Shown: positions 29,797 through 40,116 of the stretch, piece after piece | How positions within the stretch are numbered: the first letter of the stretch is position 1 | Layout: the number at the start of each line of letters is the position of its first letter | Assembly (NCBI GenBank): GCA_020446425.1 | Contig: JAGRES010000010.1 | Coordinates: 22,518-86,517 of the forward strand | Direction: 5' to 3' | Length of the DNA stretch: 64,000 nt | Source of the DNA: Sphingobium sp. | Lineage (GTDB): Bacteria; Pseudomonadota; Alphaproteobacteria; Sphingomonadales; Sphingomonadaceae | The notes under the pieces: model-generated | Told to the model about the DNA's origin: nothing | Database searches by the model: none | The model's input: the letters and a program-made list of their open reading frames with translations, nothing else | Made by a program: the position numbers and the translations under genes

Positions 29797-30674
29797 GCCT
29801 TACCCTTTCGATATATTGTGCTCCCCACGAGCGACATGATATTCTGCGCATCGCCGCCGACGCGCTCACTATGGCCGATATACAAATGCCCCCCGGGCAG
29901 GAGTTGATCGGCGAACCGGGCGACCAGCCGGTCTTTTGTCGGCTGGTCGAAATAGATCATCACATTGCGGCAGAAGATGACATCAAAGCCGCGCTGCATC
30001 GGCCACGGCCCCAGAAGGTTGAGGCGTTTGACGCGGATCATGCCGCACAGCTCGGGCGCGATATGAGCCTCGTCGTCCACTTTCTTCACCCAGGTCCGCA
30101 CCAGATCGGGCGGGACATCCTTGAGTGCCTCATAGGGGTAACGCGCCGCCTTGGCGCCAGCCACAGCGTGATCGGCGAGATCCGTGGCCAGGATCATGAC
30201 GTCCTTGTCGAGAAAGGCACGCGCTTCGCGCTTGTCCGGCCCCAGCAAGGTCATCGCCAGTGAATAGAGTTCTTCGCCGGTCGAACAGCCAGCCGACCAG
30301 ATGCGCACAGGCTTTCCAGCCTTCGCCTTGGCCATCAGCATCGGTCGCGTAACATTGGCCAGATGCTCGAAATGATGGCTTTCGCGATAGAAGAAGGTGT
30401 GGTTGGTGGTCAGCGCATTGATCGTCTTGCGGCGCTCGCCGTCGTCCTTGCGGATCATATCAATATAGCGCGCGAAGGTTTGCTGTCCGCTTTCGCGCAC
30501 CAGCGGCGCGAGGCGTGAGTAGACAAGGGTGGCCTTGCCCGGTGGCAGCACGATACCCGCGATATCATAGACAATATCGCGTACCGCCTCGAAATCCTTG
30601 CGCGAGTATACCTGCGCGCTGATGCCTGGGAACGGCGTAAAATTATTTTCCGCCAGCGCCTGCTGCATTGTCAT
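29793..30674 (-). CDS. cheR: CheR, MCP methyltransferase
   Basis: CheR transfers methyl groups from SAM to MCP glutamates. The 293-aa protein has an N-terminal helical domain (~25-90) with TNHTFFYRESHHF. A SAM-binding Rossmann domain follows with RIWSAGCSTGEELYSLAM (motif I, ~125-142), ILATDLADHAVAGAKAARYP, and FDVIFCRNVMIYFDQPTKDRLVARFADQLLPGGHLYIGHSE. The gene overlaps both neighbours by 4 bases (cheA stop, cheB start), indicating tight translational coupling. Confidence 0.96.
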   Translation of the reverse strand: MTMQQALAENNFTPFPGISAQVYSRKDFEAVRDIVYDIAGIVLPPGKATLVYSRLAPLVRESGQQTFARYIDMIRKDDGERRKTINALTTNHTFFYRESHHFEHLANVTRPMLMAKAKAGKPVRIWSAGCSTGEELYSLAMTLLGPDKREARAFLDKDVMILATDLADHAVAGAKAARYPYEALKDVPPDLVRTWVKKVDDEAHIAPELCGMIRVKRLNLLGPWPMQRGFDVIFCRNVMIYFDQPTKDRLVARFADQLLPGGHLYIGHSERVGGDAQNIMSLVGSTIYRKGKA

Positions 30675-33061
30675 GCCGCCGCCAGAGCAGCGCCATGATT
30701 GGCGAAATTATCCGCAACCAGCGTATCCACATCGAGGATCAGCGCGACCTTGCCATCGCCCAATATGGTGGCGCCCGCCACGCCGATCACCGGCTGGTAA
30801 TGCGCTTCCAGGCTCTTGATGACGAACTGGCGCTGATCGACGATGCTGTCGACCATCAGCACGGCCTGCCCATGACTTTCCGTATCGACAACGATCAGCA
30901 CAGCTTCCGCTGGCGTATTGGCTGCGCCGCTCGCGCCGACCGCGTGGTCGAGGCGAACGATGGGCAGGAACTTGCCCCGGCTGTTCAGTACCATCAGGTC
31001 CTTGCCGATATATTTGACGTCGGCTTCCTCGGGACGCATGCTTTCGAGCACATGGGTGAGCGGCACGACGATCGTCTGGTCGCCCACGGTCACGATCATG
31101 CCGTCGGCAATGGCCAGCGTGAGGGGAAGAGCCAGCGTGAATGTGCAGCCTTTGCCCGGATGGGACTCGATCGAGATACGACCGCCCAGATCCTTGACGT
31201 TCTGACGGACCACATCCATGCCGACGCCGCGTCCTGAAATATTGGATACCGTTTCCGCAGTCGAGAAACCGGGCGCGAAAATGAGGTTGTCGATCTCTTC
31301 GTTCGACAGTTGCGCACCCTGTGCGACGATGCCCTTGTCGAGAGCCTTTTGCAGCACCTTCTCACGGTTGATGCCTGCGCCGTCATCCGACAGCGATATG
31401 ACAATGCGGCCAGAGCGCTGCTCGGCGGACAGGTGTAGATTGCCCTCGGCGGGCTTGCCATTGGCGACGCGTACTTCGGGAGTTTCGATACCATGATCAA
31501 CCGCGTTGCGGATCAAGTGTGTCAAAGGCTCGCCAAGGCGTTCCACGACGGTCTTGTCGAGTTCGGTGCCCTCGCCGCTCATGGTCAGCGCAACACGCTT
31601 GCCGGTATCGGTTTCCAGCTCGCGGACGATACGCGGCACGCGCGAGAACACCGAACCGATCGGCTGCGCGCGGATCGACATCGTGCTTTCCTGAATGTCG
31701 CGGGTGAGCAGGTCGAGCATGCCCATTTCATCAATCGCGGTCAGGCCATGGCTGGCCAGGCGCTGCGCCATCATCGCCTGCGCGATCACTAGCTCGCCAA
31801 CCGTGTCGATCAACTTATCCAGCTTGGCGAGGTCAACGCGAACGGTCTGCCCGACTGAGCTGACCTGCCGCGCCTGCGCCGGCGTGGCGGGCGCGACCGG
31901 CGCCTTGGCTCCGGCGGCCTCGGGAGCCTCCGGCTTGGCGGCATTGGTTTTGGCTGGCGCCGCATCCTTCGCATCGGCGGCTTTCACTGCCGCTTCTTGC
32001 GGTGCATCGCTTTTTTCCGGCTGCTGCTGCGGCAGGACTTCAGCAAGTTTGACGACAATGCCTTCCCTCTGCACCGGAGCGGAGAGGGACTCGAATTTCA
32101 GCTCGCATTCGTCGCCGATGAAATCGAAAATCTCTTCGACTTCCTTTTTGTCGGCATGCGGCGGAATATAGAATGTCCAGGCGAGATACGCCTTCTCTAC
32201 GTCGAGCTTGTCGAGGGTCGGGACATCCCCTGCATCGACAGCGATGCACAGGCCACCCATTTCCTCAAGTTCACGCAGCATGAGCAGCGGCTCACTGCCG
32301 TTGGCCAGCGCCCCGTCGCGGAAGCGGATATGCAGATTGCGGCCATAAGCCTCGCCGCGATTTTCATCGGCTTCCGCAGCAGCTTCCTGGCGGGCCTGTT
32401 CTTTCGCGACCACTTTCGCATCGGCGGCACGTTCCACCTCGGCAGCGGCAGCTTCAAAGGCCGCAGCCTCTTCCTCGCTGACGGCCAGATCGCCCATCAG
32501 GTCATCGAGGTCGAAATCCAGGCCCATATCGTCGACGGGACTTGCGAGTTCTGCGAGTTCCTCCGCTTGCTCGACAGGAGCTTCGTCAGCTGCGACGGTT
32601 TCCTCGACTGTCTCGGCGGGTGCCTCATCTACCGGAGGCGCAGCAGGAGCGCTGTCTTCATCAAAAGCCGGTTGTCCGGCCGCTGCGCGTTCCGCTATTT
32701 CTTCAAGCTGCTGGCTGATCGCCGCATCGTCAGGCACCTCGCCCTCGCCGCGCGCCGCCGCCACATGATCGGCCAGCACATCGAACGCGCGCAGCATCAG
32801 CGTCGTAAGAGAGTCGCTCAGGCCCAGCTCGCCGTCGCGCACATAGGAAAGTACAGTTTCGAACTTGTGGGTAAACGCCTGCAGCACGGTGAAGCTGAAC
32901 GCTCCAACGCCGCCTTTGATCGAGTGAACCGCACGGAAAATGCCGTTGACCGTTTCGGAGTCCGCTTCACCGGACTGACAGGCCATCAACCCTTCTTCGG
33001 CTCCCGCTAATGCCTCTTCGCATTCCAGGAAGAAGATGTTCTGGATTTCCTCATTGGTCAT
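30671..33061 (-). CDS. cheA: CheA, chemotaxis histidine kinase
   Basis: The 796-aa kinase has a P1 HPt domain (residues ~1-105, phospho-His46 in AVHSIKGG) and a long Ala/Glu-rich linker. A P2-like segment spans ~225-335. A second Ala/Pro linker (~345-395) leads to the P3 dimerisation helices ([25 protein letters not shown]). The P4 ATPase has [25 protein letters not shown] and GRGVGMDVV. The C-terminal P5 CheW-like domain includes [10 protein letters not shown]. All kinase boxes are present. It overlaps the STAS gene by 11 bases and cheR by 4. Confidence 0.96.
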   Translation of the reverse strand: MTNEEIQNIFFLECEEALAGAEEGLMACQSGEADSETVNGIFRAVHSIKGGVGAFSFTVLQAFTHKFETVLSYVRDGELGLSDSLTTLMLRAFDVLADHVAAARGEGEVPDDAAISQQLEEIAERAAAGQPAFDEDSAPAAPPVDEAPAETVEETVAADEAPVEQAEELAELASPVDDMGLDFDLDDLMGDLAVSEEEAAAFEAAAAEVERAADAKVVAKEQARQEAAAEADENRGEAYGRNLHIRFRDGALANGSEPLLMLRELEEMGGLCIAVDAGDVPTLDKLDVEKAYLAWTFYIPPHADKKEVEEIFDFIGDECELKFESLSAPVQREGIVVKLAEVLPQQQPEKSDAPQEAAVKAADAKDAAPAKTNAAKPEAPEAAGAKAPVAPATPAQARQVSSVGQTVRVDLAKLDKLIDTVGELVIAQAMMAQRLASHGLTAIDEMGMLDLLTRDIQESTMSIRAQPIGSVFSRVPRIVRELETDTGKRVALTMSGEGTELDKTVVERLGEPLTHLIRNAVDHGIETPEVRVANGKPAEGNLHLSAEQRSGRIVISLSDDGAGINREKVLQKALDKGIVAQGAQLSNEEIDNLIFAPGFSTAETVSNISGRGVGMDVVRQNVKDLGGRISIESHPGKGCTFTLALPLTLAIADGMIVTVGDQTIVVPLTHVLESMRPEEADVKYIGKDLMVLNSRGKFLPIVRLDHAVGASGAANTPAEAVLIVVDTESHGQAVLMVDSIVDQRQFVIKSLEAHYQPVIGVAGATILGDGKVALILDVDTLVADNFANHGAALAAA

Positions 33062-33335
33062 CGCTGTGTCCCGTCCATTTCATTACGCTGGCCAGACCCG
33101 CCATTTGAGCCGCGCTGGCCATGGCGGGCGAAGCGTGTACGGTCATGTCGACCGAGCGCGCCAACGCCGTTTGCTGAATGCTCAGCAACAACTGCAAACC
33201 CGATTGTCCGATGCGCGTTACATCCCGTCCCTCAATCGTAACCGGTTTTCCGGCTTCAAGGCTCTGAGCGATATGATCGACAAGGGCACCCGCCGTTGTC
33301 CGGTCAATCACACTGGGAAGGGTTATCATCGTCAT
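33051..33335 (-). CDS. STAS-domain protein in the chemotaxis operon
   Basis: The 94-aa protein is a stand-alone STAS domain: [55 protein letters not shown]. The phospho-acceptor Ser of anti-anti-sigma factors aligns near GQSGLQ (residues ~43-48). STAS proteins next to CheA occur in several alphaproteobacterial chemotaxis loci, but their role is not settled. It lies between an MCP and cheA and overlaps the cheA start by 11 bases, so it is made in step with CheA. Confidence 0.85.
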   Translation of the reverse strand: MTMITLPSVIDRTTAGALVDHIAQSLEAGKPVTIEGRDVTRIGQSGLQLLLSIQQTALARSVDMTVHASPAMASAAQMAGLASVMKWTGHSDDQ

Positions 33336-33361
33336 GCTTTACGATCCTCAATCAGCAATTC

Positions 33362-34771
33362 TTAAAATTCCGACCAGTCATCCTCGTCCACCTTCAACGC
33401 AAGGTTGCCGCTGACTGCCGGACCCGAAGAGGTTTTGGCCGGTGCCGCGGTTGTACGCGCGGGGCTCGCCTTGACCGCCATCTCCGGCGAGGCGGCCATG
33501 CCGCCAAGTTTGAAACGGCCGACCAGATGTGAAAGCTCGTCAGCCTGGGATGCGAGACTGCGCGCGGCCGCCGTCGATTCCTCGACCATCGCCGCATTCT
33601 GCTGGGTCACCTTGTCCATATCGCTGACGGCGGAGTTGACCTGTTGCAGCCCGGCTGCCTGAACTTCCGTCGACTTCGAAATCGACGCGATCAATTCGCT
33701 GATCTCACCGACGCGGCCGACAATGCGTTCCAGCATCGAGCCGGTTTCGCCGACAAGCCCGACGCCTTCCTCGACCTGCTGTGCGCTGGTCATGATCAGC
33801 GCCTTGATATCCTTGGCGGCTTCGGCGCTGCGCTGCGCCAGAGCGCGCACTTCGTTGGCGACGACTGCGAACCCCTTGCCCGCATCGCCCGCACGCGCGG
33901 CCTCGACACCGGCGTTGAGCGCCAGAAGATTGGTCTGAAACGCGATGCCGTCGATCACATTGATGATCTGGGTGATTTCCTGCGCGGATTTTTCGATCGC
34001 GCCCATTGCATTAACGGCTTTTTCAACGACCACCCCGCCTTCGCTGGCTTCACGGTGGGCGTCATTGATCGCAGAGGTTACCTGATTGGCACTCTGCGCG
34101 GTATTTTTGACCATGCCGGTGATGTCGTTCATCGACGTTGCAGACTCTTCCAGCGAAGCAGCCTGTTGCTCGGTGCGCTGGGAAAGGTCATGAGAAGCAG
34201 TGCGAATTTCGCTCGCGCTGGCATGAATGGTGCGCGATGTCTGGGTGACTGAACCCATAGTGTCGGACAGGCTGTCCATTGCGCGATTGAAATCGCCGCG
34301 CAGGCTTTCATACTCACGCGGAAAGCTCTGGTTGATACGGTAGGCCAGGTCGCCTTCGGCCAATTTGGAGAGACCGGCGCCAAGAACCTGCACTATATGG
34401 TCCTGATTCTGGGCCCCATCATTGATAGTGCGCGCATTGTCGCGGAATGCCGACATGGCCGCCACCATGCGGCCTACACAGTCGCTATGATCTGAATAGG
34501 CGATAGGGCTGTCGAGATCGCCCGCAGCAAGACCTTCCATACGCACGACTGTATCGACATAGGGATCGCAGATCAGACGGCCGGAAAGAAGTACCGTGGC
34601 GAGAGAACCGGCCAGCGCTATAGCCCCTGCCGCAAAACCCGCCATCGTCATCGCATTGGATGCCAGATACACGCCTGCAACGCCGATAATGCTCCACACC
34701 GCATGTATCGCCAGCAAAGCCTTGAATTTGACCCGTATCGGGGCCTGCTTCTTGAACCAGTCCAACATAAA
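33362..34771 (-). CDS. Methyl-accepting chemotaxis protein without a periplasmic sensor
   Basis: From ATG 34771 the protein is 469 aa. Two closely spaced membrane helices (residues ~18-65) are separated by only a few residues, so there is no periplasmic ligand domain. A HAMP-like region (~70-175) follows. The signalling domain (~190-430) has the hairpin tip [43 protein letters not shown]. The C terminus ends DEDDWSEF, an acidic WxxF tail likely to dock CheR/CheB. It probably senses a membrane or cytoplasmic cue. ATG 34819 would add 16 residues without clear support. Confidence 0.92.
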   Translation of the reverse strand, partial: FMLDWFKKQAPIRVKFKALLAIHAVWSIIGVAGVYLASNAMTMAGFAAGAIALAGSLATVLLSGRLICDPYVDTVVRMEGLAAGDLDSPIAYSDHSDCVGRMVAAMSAFRDNARTINDGAQNQDHIVQVLGAGLSKLAEGDLAYRINQSFPREYESLRGDFNRAMDSLSDTMGSVTQTSRTIHASASEIRTASHDLSQRTEQQAASLEESATSMNDITGMVKNTAQSANQVTSAINDAHREASEGGVVVEKAVNAMGAIEKSAQEITQIINVIDGIAFQTNLLALNAGVEAARAGDAGKGFAVVANEVRALAQRSAEAAKDIKALIMTSAQQVEEGVGLVGETGSMLERIVGRVGEISELIASISKSTEVQAAGLQQVNSAVSDMDKVTQQNAAMVEESTAAARSLASQADELSHLVGRFKLGGMAASPEMAVKASPARTTAAPAKTSSGPAVSGNLALKVDEDDWSEF

Positions 34772-34931
34772 TACCTTACGCTCCCCACAACCCTGAATCA
34801 CGACTGTCCCTTCGTGCATCAGGCTGAAATAGTTTCAGAATAGTGCTATATTAAATTGGTTAACGGACCGTATCGCCCGGACTGTTCACGCGGCGGTCAC
34901 GAAAATTCCGGGCCGCCGCGCCGAACCGTTT

Positions 34932-36755
34932 TCAGAAATCGTCCCAGTCGTCCTCATCGACCGACAGAGCGAGGTTGCCTGCCGCCATGGGAGCAGACTG
35001 CCGCTGTTTAGCCGGAACGGCTTTTCCACTCCCGGCTGAGCGCGGCTTTTCCATCGCGCCACCAAGCTGGAAGCGGGACACCAGCTGCTTCAGGCTCTGC
35101 GCTTCGCTGGCCAAGCTGCGCGCCGCTGCGGTGGTTTCTTCGACCATCGCCGCGTTTTGCTGGGTCATCTTGTCCATGTCATGCACGGAGCCGTTGACCT
35201 GTTCCATATTGCGCGCCTGAGTATCGCTCGAATTGGCGATATCGTTGATCAGCTGGCTGACTTCACCGACGCGCGTCACGATGGTGCTGAGCACCGAACC
35301 GGTCTCGCCCACCAGGGCAACACCATTTTCAACCTGTTGCGCGCTGGTCGTGATCAGCTTCTTGATATCGTTGGCGGCATCGGCGCTGCGCTGCGCCAAG
35401 GCACGCACTTCGTTGGCGACGACAGCAAAACCCTTGCCAGCATCGCCCGCACGGGCGGCTTCGACACCGGCATTGAGTGCCAGCAAATTGGTCTGGAACG
35501 CGATGCCGTCAATGACGTCGATTATCTGCGTGATTTCCTGCGCACTATGCTCGATGGCACCCATGGCAGCCACGGCCTTTTCGACCACTGCGCCACCATT
35601 GCCCGCCTCGCGCTCGGCCTCGTCGATTGCATGGCGTACACCGGCCCGTGCCTGTGCCGTTGACAGAGCCAGTTCGGTCGTCTGGTTGATGGCCGCCGCT
35701 GTTTCTTCCAGAGCCGCGGCCTGCTGCTCCGTGCGCATCGAGAGGTCGTCCGCCGCAGAGCGAATCTGCACGGCACCCGTGTCGACATTAGCCGCCGATG
35801 CGGTGACATGCCCCAAAGTGACGGACAGTTCGTTCATGGTGCTGTTGAAGCTGGTGCGCAGGCCTTCATATTCCGGCGCGAAAGGCTCGTTGATACGATA
35901 GGTCATGTTGCCGGCGGAAAGCTGGCTCAGCCCCTGGTCAAGGTCAGCGACCACGCGCTGCTGCTTTGCATCCGCTTCCGCCTTGGCGATGCCGGTTTCG
36001 CGGAATACCTTCATCGCAGATGCCATCTGGCCAATTTCATCGTCCCGGCCAGCGCCATGAATATGCACGTTGAAATCGCCACTGGCCATACGGCGCATTT
36101 CCTCGGAGGTTTCGTCAATAGGGTCGATCACCTGACGGCGCAGCCGCAAACCGGCAGCATTGATGAAAAAGATCAGCGCGCCCGCAACCAGCAACAGTGC
36201 GCCAACCGACGCATAGGTGATCAGGCTGCTATGGTCGGCCAGTTTCTTTTGCGCATCGCCCGCCATCACGACCAGTTGGTCGATATCAGCGCGGTGCGCC
36301 TTGTAAAGCTGGGTGAGGCTGCTGGTATGAATGGCATCGGCGCCGGCAAAGTCGCCGCGTTGCAGCGCGGGGATGAAGCTCCCCTCGACTTCCGTCCAGA
36401 AAGCATCCGCCGATGTATTGGCAACAGCCATCTGCGCCTTGAGCGCAGCGTCCAGCTCCGACGTCTGCCAATAGGCCTTGCGCTCTTCATATTGCTTGCG
36501 CAGCTCGGCAAGGCGAGCGACATGGAGGTCTACCTGCTCGTCCTTGACGGCAATGGTCGTCTCCAGAAAGGGCTCAATGATATATTCGGGCGGCGGAAGA
36601 ATATCCGCAACCAGATCGCTTTGCATCTGCCCTTCTTTGTGAAGCGGTCCGCCCATGCTGATTTCACGGATGGAAATGCCTGCTACGATGATGGCGAAGG
36701 CCACCAGCCCGATCAGTATCCGTACGCCCCGAAGCGTCGATTGTTTTATGGTCAT
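34932..36755 (-). CDS. Methyl-accepting chemotaxis protein with a periplasmic four-helix-type sensor
   Basis: From ATG 36755 (CAGGGGCAA upstream) the protein is 607 aa. TM1 is at ~9-30 and a helical periplasmic domain at ~35-180 (rich in Leu/Lys/Asp, four-helix-bundle type). TM2 is at ~185-205, with HAMP following ([23 protein letters not shown]). The signalling domain carries the same tip as the neighbouring MCP ([44 protein letters not shown]). The tail DEDDWDDF again resembles a CheR-docking peptide. It is the first gene of the chemotaxis locus. Confidence 0.94.
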   Translation of the reverse strand: MTIKQSTLRGVRILIGLVAFAIIVAGISIREISMGGPLHKEGQMQSDLVADILPPPEYIIEPFLETTIAVKDEQVDLHVARLAELRKQYEERKAYWQTSELDAALKAQMAVANTSADAFWTEVEGSFIPALQRGDFAGADAIHTSSLTQLYKAHRADIDQLVVMAGDAQKKLADHSSLITYASVGALLLVAGALIFFINAAGLRLRRQVIDPIDETSEEMRRMASGDFNVHIHGAGRDDEIGQMASAMKVFRETGIAKAEADAKQQRVVADLDQGLSQLSAGNMTYRINEPFAPEYEGLRTSFNSTMNELSVTLGHVTASAANVDTGAVQIRSAADDLSMRTEQQAAALEETAAAINQTTELALSTAQARAGVRHAIDEAEREAGNGGAVVEKAVAAMGAIEHSAQEITQIIDVIDGIAFQTNLLALNAGVEAARAGDAGKGFAVVANEVRALAQRSADAANDIKKLITTSAQQVENGVALVGETGSVLSTIVTRVGEVSQLINDIANSSDTQARNMEQVNGSVHDMDKMTQQNAAMVEETTAAARSLASEAQSLKQLVSRFQLGGAMEKPRSAGSGKAVPAKQRQSAPMAAGNLALSVDEDDWDDF

Positions 36756-36840
36756 TTGCCCCTGCACTTGAATTATGATTGCACAGGGGAAAGCTTTATA
36801 GAGGAGCGTGGTCAACAACCGGTTAAACAGGCCGAAAAAT

Positions 36841-38388
36841 TCATTCCATCAGTGACATCTCGGCACGGCCAATATCTGCCTTGGACTTCTTGATGAACAA
36901 CGCCATTGGGACGAAGGAAATTGTGATCAACAATAAGATATGGAAAACATTGATATATGCGATCATGCTTGCCTGACGGGTCACTTCCATATTCATCATT
37001 GTCAAGCCTGCCTGAGTCGCATCAGACCGGATCAACCAGCTTGGATCAAAATACATGGAATAGGGCGTTATATGGGCTGCAAGACCTTCGTGACTGGCAC
37101 TGCTGCTGCGACTAAGTATTGTAATCACAAAAGAAATCCCTGCCGATGATCCGATAGAACGCGTCAGGTTCATTATGCTCGCGCCGTCTGTTCGCAATGA
37201 TGCAGGAAGGGTCGAATAGGCCATCAGTGTGATCGGGACGAAAAGCAGCCCCATGCCCAGGCCCTGAACAAAACCATTTACAACAAAATACAGATTGCTG
37301 GTTTCGAGGTTCCACAGAGACATTTCATAAAAGGAAGCGGCGATTATGAGCAGCCCTACAGAGATGATCGCCCTGATATCCAGACGCGCCGCCAGACGCC
37401 CGGCTAGCCCCATGGTTGTCATGACGCCTAAGCCGCGCGATGCCATGATAATACCGGTATCGATCACGGGGTAACCGAACAGGGACTGGAGCATGATCGG
37501 TAACAACGCCATTGTGGCAATCAGGATCATGCCTAAGATGATCATCAACGCAGAACCCACGACCAGATTACGGTTCGCAATCAGCTCCTTGTGGAAAATC
37601 GGATTGCTGGAAGTCGCGATATGAACGCAGAACATCCAGAAAGCGGATAACGCGATCAGCAGCTCCAGCCATATCTCGATACTTTCAAACCATTCCTTAT
37701 GCTGTCCACGGTCCAGCATGAGTTGGAGGGCAGCCAGACTGATTCCCAGCAGGATAAAACCGGTTATATCGAACGGTCGCGACCGCTCGCGGAGCTCCGG
37801 CAGAATGACCGCTACACCCGCGAGAGCGACAATACCAATCGGGACGTTGACGAAAAATACCCAGCGCCAATCCAGATATTCCGTCAGAAAACCGCCTAAT
37901 ATCGGCCCGAGGATCGGACCTATCATGACGCCCATTCCGAACATCGCCATGGCCTGCCCGCGCTGTTTTTCCGGCGTAAAATCGAACATTACGGTCTGGG
38001 CCATCGGCGACAGGAAAGCCCCCGAAACACCCTGCAAAATGCGAAATATGACCATCTCTTCTATGGTGGTCGCTATTCCGCACAGCACGGACGAAACCAT
38101 AAAAACAAATATCGCCAATGAGAAAAGCGTTCGCCTCCCCAGATGGTTGGAAAGCCATCCCGTTGCCGGCAAAGCAATGGCCGAGGCGACGATATAACTG
38201 GTCAGCACCCAGCTTACGCTCTCCTGATTGGCGCCAAGCGCCGCCTGCATATGCGGCAGGGCGACATTGGCGATCGTCATATCCAGCACCTGCATCACCG
38301 CAGCCAGCATGGCCGCAATCTTCAACAGGACGATCTTGCTGCTGGAAAGCCCCTGCAGGTGCGCGCCGGAAAAGTCAGTCGCTGACAT
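36841..38388 (-). CDS. emrB: EmrB/QacA-type MFS multidrug exporter
   Basis: The 515-aa protein has about 14 predicted membrane helices, typical of the DHA2 drug:H+ antiporter family. It carries the conserved motif A region [11 protein letters not shown] (residues ~80) and motif [36 protein letters not shown] (~150-185). EmrB pumps hydrophobic drugs through the EmrA adaptor and an outer-membrane channel. Its start overlaps the emrA end by 14 bases. The local regulator is the MarR protein at 39429. Confidence 0.94.
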   Translation of the reverse strand: MSATDFSGAHLQGLSSSKIVLLKIAAMLAAVMQVLDMTIANVALPHMQAALGANQESVSWVLTSYIVASAIALPATGWLSNHLGRRTLFSLAIFVFMVSSVLCGIATTIEEMVIFRILQGVSGAFLSPMAQTVMFDFTPEKQRGQAMAMFGMGVMIGPILGPILGGFLTEYLDWRWVFFVNVPIGIVALAGVAVILPELRERSRPFDITGFILLGISLAALQLMLDRGQHKEWFESIEIWLELLIALSAFWMFCVHIATSSNPIFHKELIANRNLVVGSALMIILGMILIATMALLPIMLQSLFGYPVIDTGIIMASRGLGVMTTMGLAGRLAARLDIRAIISVGLLIIAASFYEMSLWNLETSNLYFVVNGFVQGLGMGLLFVPITLMAYSTLPASLRTDGASIMNLTRSIGSSAGISFVITILSRSSSASHEGLAAHITPYSMYFDPSWLIRSDATQAGLTMMNMEVTRQASMIAYINVFHILLLITISFVPMALFIKKSKADIGRAEMSLME

Positions 38389-39436
38389 TGACCGTTACGT
38401 CGATGCTCAGGCCCGCAATCAGAGGGCGAGGCGACTCTTCATCAATCACGATACGCACCGGAACCCTTTGCGTCACCTTCACCCAGTTACCATTGGCGTT
38501 CTGCGCGGGAAGAATGGAGAATTGGGACCCCGTGCCGCCACCAATGCTGGCAACATGGCCTTTCAGCTCCAGGCCGCCATAGGCATCGACTTCGATTGTT
38601 GCCGGCTGCCCGGACCGGAGCCGGTTCAACTGGGTTTCCTTGAAGTTCGCTTCTACCCAGCTGCTGGCATTTTCAACGATACTGACGACCGGCAAGGCGG
38701 TGATCATCATCTGACCGACCTGCAGCCTGTCAATCTGGCTGATCCGCCCCGCAACGGGCGCTCGGACTTCCGTTCTTTCCAGATCAAGCAAAGCCTTGGC
38801 GCGCTGCGCACGGGCAGCAGCCAGTTGCGGATTGACGCCGGGCACCTGCCCGCCCGTTGCCAGCGCGCTGCGCGCCTCGACGGCATCTGCCCTGGCGGTT
38901 CGCAAGCTGGCCTCCGCCACATCAAGCGCATGCCGTGCGGCATCCAGACGGGCCTTGGTCGTAAATCCCTTGTCGGACAGCTGACGCTGGCGGTCATATT
39001 CGCTTTGCGCGAAGGCGATATCCTTGCGCGCCTTGGCGATATCGACGTTCGTGCCGCTATATTTCGCCTGTAATTCACCGACGCCAACCTGAGCCGCTGC
39101 AATCGCCGCGTCCGCCTGCGCCAAGGCAACGCGATACGGCTCCGGGTCGATACGGAACAGCAGATTGCCCTCTTTTACTTGTTGGTTTTCTCGCACCGCC
39201 ACTTCGACAATGCGCCCGGAGACCTCCGCGCTGACAGAAACGATGTCCTGCTTCACATAGGCGTTGTCAGTGCTGACCTTGTCATGATTCCAGTACCAAT
39301 ACGCCGCAGCAGCGACAGCCAGCACTGCCGGAACGGAAATCATCATGAGGAGGCGCTTGCGCCGCGATGGCTTGCCTCCATTCTCGTTACCGGCCTGAAT
39401 ATCATGCTTGGACATCATGGGATCCGCTTCAGCCAT
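38375..39436 (-). CDS. emrA: EmrA-like membrane fusion protein (HlyD family)
   Basis: The 353-aa periplasmic adaptor has one N-terminal membrane anchor (LLMMISVPAVLAVAAAAYWYW, ~29-50). A lipoyl half (VSAEVSGRIVEVAVRENQQVKEGNLLFRIDPEPYRVAL), a coiled-coil hairpin (~105-215) and the returning half (VRAPVAGRISQIDRLQVGQMM) follow. ATG 39436 has GGGAGCG six bases upstream and overlaps the marR end by 8 bases. It would couple EmrB to an outer-membrane factor such as TolC, not present here. Confidence 0.93.
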   Translation of the reverse strand: MAEADPMMSKHDIQAGNENGGKPSRRKRLLMMISVPAVLAVAAAAYWYWNHDKVSTDNAYVKQDIVSVSAEVSGRIVEVAVRENQQVKEGNLLFRIDPEPYRVALAQADAAIAAAQVGVGELQAKYSGTNVDIAKARKDIAFAQSEYDRQRQLSDKGFTTKARLDAARHALDVAEASLRTARADAVEARSALATGGQVPGVNPQLAAARAQRAKALLDLERTEVRAPVAGRISQIDRLQVGQMMITALPVVSIVENASSWVEANFKETQLNRLRSGQPATIEVDAYGGLELKGHVASIGGGTGSQFSILPAQNANGNWVKVTQRVPVRIVIDEESPRPLIAGLSIDVTVNVSD

Positions 39437-39884
39437 GTTTCGCTCCCAAAAGCTCTGCCGGCTCCTCCATTTTCAGCAAATTACCACGAACATGGTTGAG
39501 TAAGGCACGAAGTTGTTCGACCTGGTCCTGATTTAGGTCCTTGATGATACGATCCAATATCGAAAACCCTATTTGCTGAAGATCTTCCACTACAGGTTCC
39601 GCCGCCTCGGTCAGGAAAAGCTGCCAGGCGCGCCTGTCCGCAGGGTCACGCCTGCGCTCCACGAAGCCGGCCTGTTCCAGCCGGTCGACCATCCGGCAGA
39701 CGGTCATCGGCTCCACATCCATATATTCCGCCAATGCGCCTTGGGTCAGCCCAGGGGATCGACGCAATATCAATAGAGTGCGCCATTGCGCACCGGTCGC
39801 TCCGACCACACGCGCCGCCTCGTCCAGCTGCTTACGCAGCAGACGCGACACATCCATACACAGAAATGCAATATTGTCTTCCAT
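39429..39884 (-). CDS. MarR-family regulator of the Emr efflux operon
   Basis: The 151-aa protein is a winged-helix MarR member: a dimer helix at the N terminus, GATGAQWRTLLILRRSPGLTQGALAEYMDVEPMTVCRMVDRLEQAGFVERRRDPADRRAWQLFLT (residues ~29-93, recognition helix and DxRxx wing), and a C-terminal dimerisation helix. By analogy with EmrR it should repress marR-emrA-emrB and be released by phenolic ligands or drugs. It leads the operon, and an AT-rich region with an inverted repeat lies upstream. Confidence 0.92.
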   Translation of the reverse strand: MEDNIAFLCMDVSRLLRKQLDEAARVVGATGAQWRTLLILRRSPGLTQGALAEYMDVEPMTVCRMVDRLEQAGFVERRRDPADRRAWQLFLTEAAEPVVEDLQQIGFSILDRIIKDLNQDQVEQLRALLNHVRGNLLKMEEPAELLGAKHG

Positions 39885-39888
39885 AGCT

Positions 39889-39935
39889 GCGATATAATAA
39901 GCATATATATATTAATCAATTGCAAAATATGCACA
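39889..39935 (-). promoter_or_regulatory. AT-rich promoter/operator region of marR-emrAB
   Basis: The stretch is strikingly AT-rich. It contains TATAATAAGCATATATATAT and an ATATGC/GCATAT pair at about 39900 and 39928, separated by roughly 20 bases. It lies immediately before the marR start and is a likely site for promoter binding and MarR autorepression. The rest of 39936-40116 shows only a weak CATGCA/TGCATG repeat. Confidence 0.5.
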
Positions 39936-40116
39936 TGGACAATCGGCAATGTTATTTGAGCGTTCCGGACCTGCCATCATATTGGCGGCACATGCAATGG
40001 GTCTGCATGCTGCTTGCTTCGACCATATCGAGGCAGCGCATGGACATATGACAGGGCTAATATGTAGAGGTTACCGTGCCATGGAGCATCATGGCCCGTG
40101 CTGGAGGTAATGCGCC

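Noticed and set aside
36841-39884. Emr operon as part of a mobile resistance island
   Set aside because: Apart from a short AT-rich promoter, composition is close to the neighbours and no transposase, integrase or flanking repeats are visible.
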